From assembly GCF_000253155.1 (NCBI RefSeq), contig NC_015291.1:1025001-1089000 (forward strand): a stretch of DNA of 64,000 bases, written 5' to 3'. The position numbers and the translations under genes are program-made. This document shows, piece after piece, positions 17,208 to 26,286 of this stretch (within the stretch, counting starts at the first letter, position 1; each line of letters starts with the position of its first letter). Under the pieces are notes generated by a model. It was not told the DNA's origin. It worked only from the letters and a program-made list of their open reading frames with translations, and did not search any database. The stretch comes from Streptococcus oralis Uo5. Lineage in GTDB: Bacteria > Bacillota > Bacilli > Lactobacillales > Streptococcaceae.

Positions 17208-19721
17208 TTAAGGTTTTATTTGTTTTAGTGTCTTAATGTCATACATCACTAATTCACCGTTTTTATTGTAAAACTGAACCCCTTCTGGTTGAAAGATTAG
17301 AAACTTAGGATCAATTTGGGCAATTTTCGCTAACTTTTCTATATGTTCATTTAAAGTTACTTTATCTAACCCATAATCTGGTAAATCATCATCATTTTCT
17401 TCTTTGGAAATTTCTTTATTTTTTGAAGGAATTTCGTTGGTTGTACCAGTCTCATTCTCCCCTATATTTTTCTTCGGTTGCTCCTCAGTTTTATCTACAG
17501 TAGTCTTATTCTTATCACTGTTTTCAGTATTGTTTGAATCAGGTTTTAATTCTTCATTAGGACGCGTAGACGTTTCAGTTTTAGATTCCTTTTCTTTCAT
17601 TCTTTTGGCTATTAAGTCCTGCGCTTGTTTCCATTCTACTTCTGATAAGTCGGATTTAGTGATACTTCTCAATGAACCACCTCCAGCTCTTGGAATACTA
17701 AATGATTTGTCCTCCCATACAAAAGTTTCTTTTGCCAATACATCTTTCGGATCAAAAATATAACCATCTGGAGTTGCAAATCGACCTTCTGCTAGAGCTT
17801 TCTGAACTTCTTCAGCAGAATGGATAATTTGCCAATTCTGCATTCCAGCGCGTTTTTCAAGAGGAGTCACATTAGCAATAACGGAACCTGAATCCTCGTG
17901 ACCCGGCTTAGACCAAACTTCAGGACGAACCTCAGGGTGTTGCATGACATATTTAATAGTCGCAATTTGATCGGGCTCTAACCATGAGTAAGGCACAACA
18001 TGAATATGATCAATGTGTGGAATAATGAATGAACTTCCAGTATCATAGGTAGTATTCGCTGCATGCATCGGCAAACTTGAGACATCTACAGCTAATCTCG
18101 GTTTGATCCCTGTGTCTACTATATCATAACGATAATGATCTCGATCCTTAAGCATGAGTTCTTGTTCAGAAAAAGCAATTTGAGTAAGATCAAGTTCATC
18201 TCGAGAGTAGAAGTATTCTTTTCCGTTCTCTTTAAGAACATAGCCTACTTTACCATCTTTAGTCACTTTACCAGTCACTTTTTTTGAATCAAATTTTGGT
18301 TTTTCTTTGTTATCCATATTCTCTGAAGGAATAACACTCTCATTAGGTTGGCCTTTTTCCTTCATCCACTTGCTAACTTCATCTAATTCGAACTGTTCTA
18401 ACTCTCCAAATCCCACATAATGGAAATGATTTCCATGTCTTGCTATAATGCCTGATTTATCAACTGAATAGATAGAATCTTTACTGAATACATATCCATC
18501 ACTAGTATCGTATGGTTTGCCATCCAGACCTTTACCATAAGCCTTAATTGAATTTCCTAAAAATGTATGCTCAACTGTACTGTTTGTTGGCTTTTGAGTA
18601 TTTACTGGCCTGTTGTTTCCGTTATTTTGTCCTTTTACAGAAATCATTCTCGCAATCTTCTGCTCTAAGTCAGACATTTGAGAATAAGGGATGAAGTGAT
18701 AATGATCTCCGTGTGGCACTGCAACACCATTCGCAGTTTTTCTTGTAATCTGCGCTGGATCAAAGACTAGTCCATCTGATTCCACGTGTCGTTGACTAAG
18801 TGGCAAGGCATAAAGTTGTTTCAAGAGACTAGATACATCTTCACTTGGACTTTCTTGATAACTATTATCCACTTGTGAGCTAACACTTGGAGCCCATCCT
18901 CTAATATTTGTCTCAACTTTACTATAATTTGTTTGTCCGTATGAACTACTATTCGATGCATCTGATGAGCTACTAGAAGAATTTGTAGACGGACGATACC
19001 CAACTGAGCTTGTTTGACCACCTTTACCAGATAAGAAGGCTTGAGCAGCAGCTAATTCACTGGCAGACAAGTCACTCTTAGGAATATAGTGGAAGTGATT
19101 ACCATGAGGAACGATATAAGCATCGCCCGTATCTTCGATGATATCAGATGCATTAAAGATATAACCATCATCTGTTGTATAGCGTCCTTGAGCTCTGGCT
19201 ACAACTACTGCCTGATCGTTAGAACCTCCTCCGTGATTACTACTATGTTCTTGTTTCTGACGAGTAATTTCTTCTTTTGTTCGAATATTATCCGCATGAG
19301 CCGTATCTTTCAGGTAAACATAGTATTTCCCGTCTACCTTAATCACATAACCACCCTTGATTTCATTGACAATATCTGAATCTTTCAACTGATAATTCGG
19401 ATCTTTCATCAGTAGCTCTTCACTGATGATAGCATTATAAGGGACCTTACCATTATAGTAATGATAATGGTCTCCGTGAGAAGTCACATAACCTTGATCC
19501 GTGATCTTGATGACAATCTGCTCAGCATTTATACCTTCTTTTTTACTGACTTCATCAGGTGTCAAAGTCTCTGCCTTTTGACTCGGTTGTTTTCCATCTA
19601 TATAGGAAACACGATTATTTTCCTTGACTGTTCTAGCTTGATACAGTCCCAACTCGTAAGAACAAACACTTAAAATTAAAGCTGCCGCAGAACCTGCTAG
19701 ATATTTTTTATTGATTTTCAT
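17208..19721 (-). CDS. Histidine triad surface protein (PhtA/B/D type)
   Basis: The 837-residue protein is exported through an N-terminal signal (LILSVC lipobox-like) and carries five triads (HGDHYH, HGNHFH, HGDHYH, HGNHFH, HIDHIH). The last 45 residues form a small domain without His triads (IEKLAKIAQIDPKFLIFQPEG) like the C-terminal module of some Pht proteins. An acidic T/N/E-rich linker precedes it. The gene starts 7 nt after adcAII, so both should be expressed together under AdcR and cooperate in zinc capture at the surface. The first 200 residues are almost the same as in the 20841-23378 protein. Exact Pht letter cannot be assigned by eye. Confidence 0.88.
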   Translation of the reverse strand: MKINKKYLAGSAAALILSVCSYELGLYQARTVKENNRVSYIDGKQPSQKAETLTPDEVSKKEGINAEQIVIKITDQGYVTSHGDHYHYYNGKVPYNAIISEELLMKDPNYQLKDSDIVNEIKGGYVIKVDGKYYVYLKDTAHADNIRTKEEITRQKQEHSSNHGGGSNDQAVVVARAQGRYTTDDGYIFNASDIIEDTGDAYIVPHGNHFHYIPKSDLSASELAAAQAFLSGKGGQTSSVGYRPSTNSSSSSSDASNSSSYGQTNYSKVETNIRGWAPSVSSQVDNSYQESPSEDVSSLLKQLYALPLSQRHVESDGLVFDPAQITRKTANGVAVPHGDHYHFIPYSQMSDLEQKIARMISVKGQNNGNNRPVNTQKPTNSTVEHTFLGNSIKAYGKGLDGKPYDTSDGYVFSKDSIYSVDKSGIIARHGNHFHYVGFGELEQFELDEVSKWMKEKGQPNESVIPSENMDNKEKPKFDSKKVTGKVTKDGKVGYVLKENGKEYFYSRDELDLTQIAFSEQELMLKDRDHYRYDIVDTGIKPRLAVDVSSLPMHAANTTYDTGSSFIIPHIDHIHVVPYSWLEPDQIATIKYVMQHPEVRPEVWSKPGHEDSGSVIANVTPLEKRAGMQNWQIIHSAEEVQKALAEGRFATPDGYIFDPKDVLAKETFVWEDKSFSIPRAGGGSLRSITKSDLSEVEWKQAQDLIAKRMKEKESKTETSTRPNEELKPDSNNTENSDKNKTTVDKTEEQPKKNIGENETGTTNEIPSKNKEISKEENDDDLPDYGLDKVTLNEHIEKLAKIAQIDPKFLIFQPEGVQFYNKNGELVMYDIKTLKQIKP

Positions 19722-19728
19722 AATTTCC

Positions 19729-20646
19729 TCATTTTAATTCTTCTGCAAGAACATTCATGTTTTCTTCAAGATTTTCTAAGTAAGTTTTGTCATTTTCAGG
19801 ATCTGCTTCTAAAGGATTGAGGGTCTTTAGGCTAACTCCTGTTGATTTGACCAAGGTCTCAGCGACTTTAGAAGAAGCATTGCTCTCAGTAAAGATGGTT
19901 TTAACCTTATAGGTCTTAACGAATTCTTGAATTTCTGTTAGTTGTCTCGGACTTGGCTCTTGTTCAGGGGAAATCCCTGCTATACCAAGTTGTTTCAAAC
20001 CAAAGCGTTTAGCGAGATAAGAAAAGGCTGTGTGTTGTGTAACAAAGGTCTTTTGACTCGCTTTTTCAAAAATAGGCTGGTACTTCTTAGTCAATTCTTG
20101 GGCTTTAGCAATAAAGTTTTTAGCATTCTTTTGATACGTTTCCTTATTAGCACTATCAATCTCCGAAAGTTTGTCAGCGATAATCTGAGCTTCTTCACCT
20201 GCTTTTTCTGGATCTAACCAAGTGTGAGGGTCGTAGAGTGTTTTTTCATCGATACCGTCACCAGCTTCAACATCTTCCAAACCTGGTACACGCTCCAACG
20301 TCATTCCTTCAGAAGCTTCTAAAACCTTAACTTTTGAGTTTTTCAAGTTAGGATCTAGACTTCCAGCCCAAGATTCGAGCGTATGAGAATGGTAGACAAA
20401 GACATCCGCGTCATAAATAGCAGCAATGTCATTTGCTGACGGTTCAAAGGAGTGAATCCCACTACTTGACTGAATCATCCGTACATCATTCAAGTCCCCT
20501 GATACCTCTTTTACCATGGCATAGATTGGGTAAAAACTTGTTACAATCTTCATCCCTTTTGCTTCTTGTTTTTCTTTTTGACCACATGCTCCTAAGACAA
20601 GAACCAGCAGACTTGCCACTAATAATAGAAATGTTCTTTTTTTCAT
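19729..20646 (-). CDS. adcAII: Zinc-binding lipoprotein AdcAII (Lmb family)
   Basis: AdcAII is the cluster A-I solute-binding lipoprotein that delivers Zn(II) to the AdcCB transporter. The 305-residue protein has a lipobox LVLGACG, a cluster of likely ligands including His in SSGIHSFEP, DPHTWLDPE and VTQHTAFSY, and a Glu in IFTESNASS. The ABC permease and ATPase are not here, as in pneumococcus. AAGGAG favours the second of two adjacent ATGs (20646). It leads an operon with the downstream pht gene and has an AdcR-controlled promoter. Confidence 0.95.
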   Translation of the reverse strand: MKKRTFLLLVASLLVLVLGACGQKEKQEAKGMKIVTSFYPIYAMVKEVSGDLNDVRMIQSSSGIHSFEPSANDIAAIYDADVFVYHSHTLESWAGSLDPNLKNSKVKVLEASEGMTLERVPGLEDVEAGDGIDEKTLYDPHTWLDPEKAGEEAQIIADKLSEIDSANKETYQKNAKNFIAKAQELTKKYQPIFEKASQKTFVTQHTAFSYLAKRFGLKQLGIAGISPEQEPSPRQLTEIQEFVKTYKVKTIFTESNASSKVAETLVKSTGVSLKTLNPLEADPENDKTYLENLEENMNVLAEELK

Positions 20647-20678
20647 CATTACTCCTTAACTAGTATTTAACCATTTAA

Positions 20679-20690
20679 TTAACTAGTAAA
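20679..20690 (-). promoter_or_regulatory. AdcR operator of adcAII
   Basis: TTTACTAGTTAA matches the AdcR consensus at 11 of 12 positions and starts one base downstream of the -10. Confidence 0.85.
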
Positions 20691-20691
20691 T

Positions 20692-20720
20692 AGTTTATCT
20701 TTATTTACACTATATGTCAA
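20692..20720 (-). promoter_or_regulatory. adcAII promoter
   Basis: -35 TTGACA (20715-20720), 17 nt, -10 TAAACT (20692-20697), abutting the AdcR box. Confidence 0.85.
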
Positions 20721-20747
20721 GATATTTTGCACATTTTCATGAAAAAA

Positions 20748-20804
20748 ATGAGAACTAGAACTCACATTCTGCTCTCATTTTCGATTAATCTTTTCTAGTT
20801 CTCC
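20748..20804 (-). terminator. Terminator of the upstream pht gene
   Basis: GAGAACTAGAA / TTCTAGTTCTC forms a long hairpin; on the minus strand it is followed by ATTTTTTT. Confidence 0.8.
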
Positions 20805-20840
20805 TATCCTGTTTTTAGGAGTTAGAAAATGCTACTACCT

Positions 20841-23378
20841 TTACTTGCTCTCCTTTAATAAAGCCAACAACTTTTCAGCTTCAGCCATAATGGTATTGTT
20901 ATCCTGAGCACCAAATAGCAGGTTATTTTTTAAGCCAGTGAGAGTTTCTTTGGCATTGGACTTGATAATGGGGTCTTGGATCTTTGCAAGTAGCTCCTCA
21001 GCCTCTCTCAACTTCGCTTCAACCTTTTCAGTGTCGACCTGAGGTTCTTCTGGTTCCTCTGGTGATTCTTCTTCCGGCTCCTCAGTTGGTTTTGGAGATT
21101 CTGGTTTCTCACTTTGAGGCTTCTCTTCGCGTGGCTTTTCTTCCTCAGGTTTGTCTGTCCGAGGTTTCTCCTCTGATGGTTTTTCCGTTTGATTGGTATC
21201 AGCTTGACCATTTTGGTTTCTTTGGACATGGTCACTTGCATTGCCCCAACCACTATCTGAATGCGGACGTTCGTTTGGATGTTCGACATAGTACTTGACA
21301 GTCGCAAAGAGATCTTCTAGACTATACCCCTTAGGTGCCTCATAAAGTCCTTCGTCAAACCACTCAAATTTGATGTTATGGTAATGATCATAATGAGGAA
21401 TGATTAAACTACCGTTTTTAACTTCCACGGTATGTTGGAGATTGTAAGGCATACGATCAAGTGGCACCTTCTTAGCTGCTTTCACGCGGTTGTAGATAGC
21501 TTCTGCTCCTTTAGCCTCCGTATTTCCTGGATTCTGATGGTCTGTTGAAGGTGGAGTCAAACCTTTCTCTTTAGTATAAGCCTGGGCTGCCGCTCTTTCG
21601 GCTTCAGACAAACTATCTTTTTTAATCCAATGGCTATGGGTCATATGTGGAGTTACATAGGCATCCCCCTCATCACTGGTGATATCACGAGGATCAAAGA
21701 TATAGCCATCTTCTGTTGTATACTTGCCTGCCAACTTGGCTACCTGAATCTCATCATCAGTGTAGGCAATTTGCGCATTTGGTTTTCCTAAACGTTCTGG
21801 ATGACGAATCGGTGCTAGAAAGGCCAAGATATCATCCACCAACTTGACTTTATCACTGCTTTCATCATTTAAACGTTCCAACAGTTTATCCAAAGTGTCA
21901 AAATCAGCTTGACGCCCTTTATTAGCAAGTAAGTCTTGATGAACTGCTGCTAGTAAATCATAAGCCTTATTGTAAAATCCTCGATTAGCAGATGGGAGGT
22001 TAGTTTTCTTAGCTCCGAGTTTATGAGACAAACTTTCTTGCTTGTCTAGTTTACTATCAATGGCTGCAGCAGTTTCTGCTGAAAGTTCCTTGGCAGAAAT
22101 ATAACGAGAGATTCCATTCTCCTCAAATACATAGCCATCAGCTACTTTTCGAATCACCTGTTTAACCAATTTTTCATCAATTGGATTGCTTGGAGATGGT
22201 TGAGGATTTGGTGCAGGTTGCGGGCTTGGACTAGGTTCCGGAGTCGGTTGTGGACTTGGTTGTTCTGGTCTTGAATCCGGCACCCTATGGTTCGAACTGT
22301 ACTGTAGAGGAATAATACGAGCGATTCGTTCTTCCAATTCAGACATCTGTGAATAAGGAATGAAATGGTAATGGTTCCCATGAGGCACAGCAACTCCTCT
22401 AGCTGTTCGACTTGTAATCTGTGCTGGGTCGAAGACAAGGCCATCAGATTCTACGTGTCGTTGGCTGAGTGGCAAGGCATAAAGTTGTTTCAGAAGGCCA
22501 TCAATATCCTCATCATTTTGACTTGCTTGGCTATCGTCGCTACCGTTGTTAGATGTGTTCGTGTTCGTATAGCCACTGCCTTGGTTATTATAGGATGGGG
22601 TCCATCTATCTACATCGCTACTAGCACTGTTGTTATTGGTACGGCGATAAGTAGGCGTGTTTGATTGGCCACTTCTACCAGATAGAAAAGCTTCTGCTGC
22701 AGCCAATTCGCTGGCTGATAACTCACTCTTAGGAATGTAATGGTAATGATTGCCATGAGGAACGATATAAGCATCACCAGTATCTTCAATGATATCAGAG
22801 GCATTAAAGATGTAACCATCATCTGTGGTGTAGCGTCCCTGTGAACGTGCCAAGGCTACCGCACCATCGTTTGCTGAAGTCCCTCTTTCACGATGCTGAC
22901 TATGTTCTTGTTTTTGCCGATTGATTTCTTCTTTTGTACGAACATTATCTGCATGGGCTGCATCCTTAAGGTAGACATAGTATTTTCCATCTACCTTGAT
23001 CACATAACCGCCCTTGATTTCACTGACAATATCCTCGTCCTTGAGCTGGTAGTTCGGATCCTTCATCAGCAACTCTTCACTGATGATGGCATCATAAGGA
23101 ACCTTGCCATTGTAATAATGATAGTGGTCACCATGTGAAGTGACATAGCCCTGGTCTGTTATCTTGATGACGATTTGCTCCGCATTGATGCCTTCTTTCT
23201 TGCTAACCTCATCAGGAGTCAGATTCTCTGTTTTTTGCGCAGCCTGTTTTCCATCTATATAGGAAATACGATTATTTTCTTTGACTGTTCTGGCTTGATA
23301 CAGTCCCAACTCGTAAGAACAAACACTTAAAATTAAAGCTGCCGCAGAACCAGCAAGGTATTTTTTATTAATTTTCAT
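20841..23378 (-). CDS. Histidine triad surface protein (PhtA/B/D type)
   Basis: This 845-residue Pht protein has the same signal region as its neighbour and five triads (HGDHYH, HGNHYH, HGNHYH, HMTHSH, HYDHYH). A proline-rich linker lies near residues 370-400, and a long E/P/K repeat tract (units such as EEKPR and SEKPE, about 720-785) separates the last triad from a C-terminal helical segment. It is the first gene of its transcript and has its own strong AdcR-controlled promoter, so it is a separate zinc-regulated unit from adcAII-pht. No LPXTG anchor is present. Confidence 0.88.
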   Translation of the reverse strand: MKINKKYLAGSAAALILSVCSYELGLYQARTVKENNRISYIDGKQAAQKTENLTPDEVSKKEGINAEQIVIKITDQGYVTSHGDHYHYYNGKVPYDAIISEELLMKDPNYQLKDEDIVSEIKGGYVIKVDGKYYVYLKDAAHADNVRTKEEINRQKQEHSQHRERGTSANDGAVALARSQGRYTTDDGYIFNASDIIEDTGDAYIVPHGNHYHYIPKSELSASELAAAEAFLSGRSGQSNTPTYRRTNNNSASSDVDRWTPSYNNQGSGYTNTNTSNNGSDDSQASQNDEDIDGLLKQLYALPLSQRHVESDGLVFDPAQITSRTARGVAVPHGNHYHFIPYSQMSELEERIARIIPLQYSSNHRVPDSRPEQPSPQPTPEPSPSPQPAPNPQPSPSNPIDEKLVKQVIRKVADGYVFEENGISRYISAKELSAETAAAIDSKLDKQESLSHKLGAKKTNLPSANRGFYNKAYDLLAAVHQDLLANKGRQADFDTLDKLLERLNDESSDKVKLVDDILAFLAPIRHPERLGKPNAQIAYTDDEIQVAKLAGKYTTEDGYIFDPRDITSDEGDAYVTPHMTHSHWIKKDSLSEAERAAAQAYTKEKGLTPPSTDHQNPGNTEAKGAEAIYNRVKAAKKVPLDRMPYNLQHTVEVKNGSLIIPHYDHYHNIKFEWFDEGLYEAPKGYSLEDLFATVKYYVEHPNERPHSDSGWGNASDHVQRNQNGQADTNQTEKPSEEKPRTDKPEEEKPREEKPQSEKPESPKPTEEPEEESPEEPEEPQVDTEKVEAKLREAEELLAKIQDPIIKSNAKETLTGLKNNLLFGAQDNNTIMAEAEKLLALLKESK

Positions 23379-23450
23379 CGAAACTCACTTTCTTTTTTGA
23401 TATTTCTAGTTGCAATTCATTTCTAAATTGCAGAAACTCCTCTCTATTAC

Positions 23451-23462
23451 TTAACTGGTTAA
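23451..23462 (-). promoter_or_regulatory. AdcR operator, proximal
   Basis: TTAACCAGTTAA (minus strand; TTAACTGGTTAA on plus) is a perfect consensus AdcR site immediately downstream of the -10. Confidence 0.9.
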
Positions 23463-23463
23463 T

Positions 23464-23492
23464 AGTTTACTCCTAAATTTGCAACTTGTCAA
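23464..23492 (-). promoter_or_regulatory. Promoter of the 845-residue Pht gene
   Basis: -35 TTGACA (23487-23492), 17 nt, -10 TAAACT (23464-23469), flanked by AdcR boxes on both sides. Confidence 0.85.
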
Positions 23493-23500
23493 GAATTTTA

Positions 23501-23512
23501 TGAACCAGTTAA
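23501..23512 (-). promoter_or_regulatory. AdcR operator, distal
   Basis: TTAACTGGTTCA matches the AdcR consensus at 11 of 12 positions, 8 nt upstream of the -35. A second site is absent at the adcAII promoters. Confidence 0.75.
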
Positions 23513-23584
23513 GTATTTTTTATTCTTCACCGCTACTTTCTCTAGAATGGAGTTTATATAAGAAAGATTTTCTTGAAAGTTCTT

Positions 23585-23616
23585 AAAAAAATCCCTGCAA
23601 CTGGGTTGCAAGGACT
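23585..23616 (-). terminator. ptsHI terminator
   Basis: TCCTTGCAACCC / GTTGCAGGGA hairpin followed by seven T residues. Confidence 0.85.
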
Positions 23617-23622
23617 TTTCGA

Positions 23623-25356
23623 TTAATCAAAATTAACGTATTCTTTTTGAAGTTCAAGAACTTCTTCCATTGTTGAGCATTCTGTAAGGGCACGGTTTGC
23701 GTACTCTTCCATCTTAGCTGTATCGAGTTTCTTCATCAAGCTACGTGTACGAAGTACTGATGTTGCTGACATAGAGAACTCATCCAAGCCCATTCCGACA
23801 AGAAGTGGAACAGCCTGTTGGTCACCAGCCATCTCACCACACATACCAGCCCATTTACCTTCAGCGTGAGCTGCTTTGATAACGTTGTTAATCAAACGAA
23901 GGATTGATGGGTTGTATGGTTGGTAAAGGTATGAAACTTGCTCGTTCATACGGTCTGCTGCCATTGTGTATTGGATCAAGTCGTTTGTACCAATTGAGAA
24001 GAAGTCAACTTCTTTAGCAAATTGGTCTGCAAGCATTGCTGCTGCTGGGATTTCGATCATGATACCAACTTGGATATTATCCGCAACTGCAACACCTTCA
24101 GCAAGAAGGTTTGCTTTTTCTTCGTCAAAGACTGCTTTCGCTGCACGGAATTCTTTCAAGAGCGCAACCATTGGGAACATGATACGCAATTGACCGTGAA
24201 CAGACGCACGAAGAAGGGCACGGATTTGTGTGCGGAACATAGCATCTCCAGTCTCAGAGATAGAGATACGAAGGGCACGGAATCCAAGGAATGGGTTCAT
24301 TTCGTGAGGCATATCGAAGTAAGGAAGTTCCTTATCTCCACCGATATCCATTGTACGAACAACAACAGGCTTACCGTTCATTCCTTCAAGTACAGCCTTG
24401 TAAGCTTCGTACTGCTCGTCTTCTGTTGGGAAGTCTTGAGAATCCATGTACAAGAACTCTGTACGGTAAAGACCAACAGCTTCAGCACCGTTGTCATTGA
24501 CACCTTCAACGTCTTTTGGAGTACCGATGTTGGCAGCCAATTCAAAGTGTTTGCCATCAGCAGTTACTGTTTGTGCATCTTTCAAGAGAGCCCATTCAGC
24601 TTTTTGTTTCGCATACGCTTCACCAGCAGCCTTGAATTCAGCCGCTTGCTCATCAGTTGGGTTGATAATAACCTCACCAGTGATACCGTTAACGGCAAGA
24701 ATGTCACCGTCTTTAACGATTTCAGTGATATTGTTTGTACCCAATACTGCTGCAATTTCAAGCGTACGCGCCATGATAGCTGAGTGGCTTGTACGTCCAC
24801 CGATGTTTGTTACAAAAGCTTTAACAAAGTTTTTGTCCAATTGAGCTGTATCTGAAGGAGTCAAGTCATGCGCAATCACGATTACTTCTTCATTGATAGA
24901 AGCTGGGTTTGGTAATTTTTTACCAAGTAGGTTTGCCAATACACGTTTTGTCACGTCGCGGATATCCGCAGCGCGTTCTTGCATGTATGGGTTGTCTTCC
25001 ATGCCTTCAAAGATAGTGATAAACATGTCTGTTACTTCTTTCAGACCTGCTTCTGCATTCACTTTCTTCGCACGGATTGTTTCCTTGATTTGGCTGATCA
25101 TTTCTGGGTCAGCAAGAACCATTAAGTGAGCGTCAAAAACTTGAGCTGCTTCTTCACCGAGCGTACCTACTGCTTTCTCGCGAATAACAGAAAGCTCGTC
25201 TTGTGATGCCTGTAGAGCGGCATCAAGGCGAGCTTCTTCTGCGTTTGTATCTTCGACTGTAATAGTCTCAAATGACAAATCCGGTTGAACGAGTAGATAT
25301 GCTTTTGCAACTGCAACACCATCAGATGCTGCGATTCCTTTAAGCATTTCTGTCAT
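23623..25356 (-). CDS. ptsI: Phosphoenolpyruvate-protein phosphotransferase (Enzyme I)
   Basis: Enzyme I takes phosphate from PEP onto its own histidine and passes it to HPr, feeding every PTS permease in the cell. The 577-residue cytoplasmic protein contains the phospho-His in [12 protein letters not shown] (about residue 190), the PEP-binding barrel with EFLYMD and RTMDIGGDK, and the catalytic Cys in [10 protein letters not shown]. It begins 5 nt after ptsH as an operon. The neighbouring lac/gal PTS genes at 32-42 kb would be among its clients. Confidence 0.97.
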   Translation of the reverse strand: MTEMLKGIAASDGVAVAKAYLLVQPDLSFETITVEDTNAEEARLDAALQASQDELSVIREKAVGTLGEEAAQVFDAHLMVLADPEMISQIKETIRAKKVNAEAGLKEVTDMFITIFEGMEDNPYMQERAADIRDVTKRVLANLLGKKLPNPASINEEVIVIAHDLTPSDTAQLDKNFVKAFVTNIGGRTSHSAIMARTLEIAAVLGTNNITEIVKDGDILAVNGITGEVIINPTDEQAAEFKAAGEAYAKQKAEWALLKDAQTVTADGKHFELAANIGTPKDVEGVNDNGAEAVGLYRTEFLYMDSQDFPTEDEQYEAYKAVLEGMNGKPVVVRTMDIGGDKELPYFDMPHEMNPFLGFRALRISISETGDAMFRTQIRALLRASVHGQLRIMFPMVALLKEFRAAKAVFDEEKANLLAEGVAVADNIQVGIMIEIPAAAMLADQFAKEVDFFSIGTNDLIQYTMAADRMNEQVSYLYQPYNPSILRLINNVIKAAHAEGKWAGMCGEMAGDQQAVPLLVGMGLDEFSMSATSVLRTRSLMKKLDTAKMEEYANRALTECSTMEEVLELQKEYVNFD

Positions 25357-25361
25357 TTTCC

Positions 25362-25625
25362 TTATGCCAATCCTTCTTTTTCCATAGTTTCAGTGATAGC
25401 AGCAATTGCGTCGTCAGCATCTGCACCTTCAGCTGAAATTGTAACGTCAGCACCTTGGCCAACACCAAGACTCATAACACCCATGATAGATTTAAGGTTT
25501 ACTGATTTACCTTTGTATTCAAGAGTGATATCTGAAGCAAATTTGCTAGCTGTTTGAACCAACAATGTTGCTGGACGTGCATGAATACCTGTTTCTGCCA
25601 CTACGTGGAAATCTTTAGAAGCCAT
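25362..25625 (-). CDS. ptsH: Phosphocarrier protein HPr
   Basis: HPr relays phosphate from Enzyme I to EIIA domains and, when phosphorylated on serine, is the co-repressor of CcpA. The 87-residue protein has His15 in [11 protein letters not shown] and the regulatory Ser46 in [19 protein letters not shown] precedes the ATG. It heads the ptsHI operon. Confidence 0.98.
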   Translation of the reverse strand: MASKDFHVVAETGIHARPATLLVQTASKFASDITLEYKGKSVNLKSIMGVMSLGVGQGADVTISAEGADADDAIAAITETMEKEGLA

Positions 25626-25687
25626 AGTTTGACTCTCCTTTAGTTATTTCTTTTTTGGATTATATGTGATAACCCTTACAAGACTGT

Positions 25688-25716
25688 ATTATATCACCTT
25701 CTAGATAATTTTTCAA
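25688..25716 (-). promoter_or_regulatory. ptsHI promoter
   Basis: -35 TTGAAA (25711-25716), 17 nt, -10 TATAAT (25688-25693). Confidence 0.8.
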
Positions 25717-25858
25717 GTGTTTTATGGACTTTCTTCTATTTCCTTTCTGATAACTTGCTGAAAATCTTCTATTTATCTTACCAATATACAGTATATAGTT
25801 TTTTTGTTTTGATAAACTTTGATAGTTCAATGAAAACCCAATTTTACACTCTGACAAA

Positions 25859-25916
25859 ACACTATATCTTGTGCTTTGTTTTTGAAACTGTAACTTTTTA
25901 GCACAAGATTTAGTTT
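25859..25916 (+). promoter_or_regulatory. Pair of NrdR boxes upstream of nrdH
   Basis: Box 1, ACACTATATCTTGTG (25859-25873), fits the NrdR consensus. Box 2 (25901-25916), GCACAAGATTTAGTTT, is the same motif in reverse with about two mismatches. Centres are about 42 bp apart, roughly four helical turns. NrdR represses ribonucleotide reductase genes in response to ATP/dATP. Confidence 0.8.
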
Positions 25917-25923
25917 AAAAAGT

Positions 25924-25951
25924 TTGACAAAGTTTTTTTTTCTGATATACT
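25924..25951 (+). promoter_or_regulatory. nrdH promoter
   Basis: -35 TTGACA (25924-25929), 16 nt, -10 TATACT (25946-25951), just downstream of NrdR box 2. Confidence 0.8.
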
Positions 25952-25987
25952 AAGAAAGTAATCAATTTTGAAAGAGGAGTTACGAAA

Positions 25988-26206
25988 ATGGTAACCGTTT
26001 ATTCTAAAAACAACTGTGTCCAATGTAAGATGACCAAGCGTTTCTTGGACAGCAACAATGTGGCTTATCGTGAGATTAATCTTGATGAGCAACCTGAGTA
26101 CATCGATCAAGTTAAAGAGCTCGGTTTCAGCGCAGCTCCTATTATCCAAACACCAACTGAAGTTTTTTCAGGTTTCCAACCAGGAAAACTAAAACAGTTA
26201 GCATAA
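25988..26206 (+). CDS. nrdH: Glutaredoxin-like NrdH redoxin
   Basis: NrdH is the electron donor for the class Ib reductase NrdEF. This 72-residue protein has the CVQC redox motif (CxxC, residues 11-14), VAYREINLDE and the C-terminal FSGFQPGKLKQL substrate-groove motif of NrdH. GAGGAG precedes the ATG. It is followed 80 nt later by nrdE. No nrdI flavodoxin gene is adjacent, so activation of the Mn2-Y cofactor must rely on a gene elsewhere. Confidence 0.95.
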   Translation: MVTVYSKNNCVQCKMTKRFLDSNNVAYREINLDEQPEYIDQVKELGFSAAPIIQTPTEVFSGFQPGKLKQLA

Positions 26207-26286
26207 TCTTAGTACATCATCCAGAAGAGATTGCTTCTAGGGCTAACTTAGAAGCCTTTCTTTTGTAGTTAGATAAGGGAAATTTT

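Larger units (their letters stand above)
25626..25987. other. Divergent regulatory region, ptsH/nrdH
   Basis: The 362-bp gap holds the ptsHI promoter on the left, about 140 bp of AT-rich sequence in which I see nothing definite, and then NrdR boxes and the nrdH promoter. Confidence 0.6.

Noticed and set aside
20900..21300. CRISPR-like or tandem DNA repeats in the pht C-terminal region
   Set aside because: The repeats are in-frame E/P/K codon repeats of a protein linker, with no spacers of constant length.
24022..24783. 253-codon open frame opposite ptsI
   Set aside because: It lies antisense inside a highly conserved gene, resembles no family, and arises from the codon pattern of ptsI.
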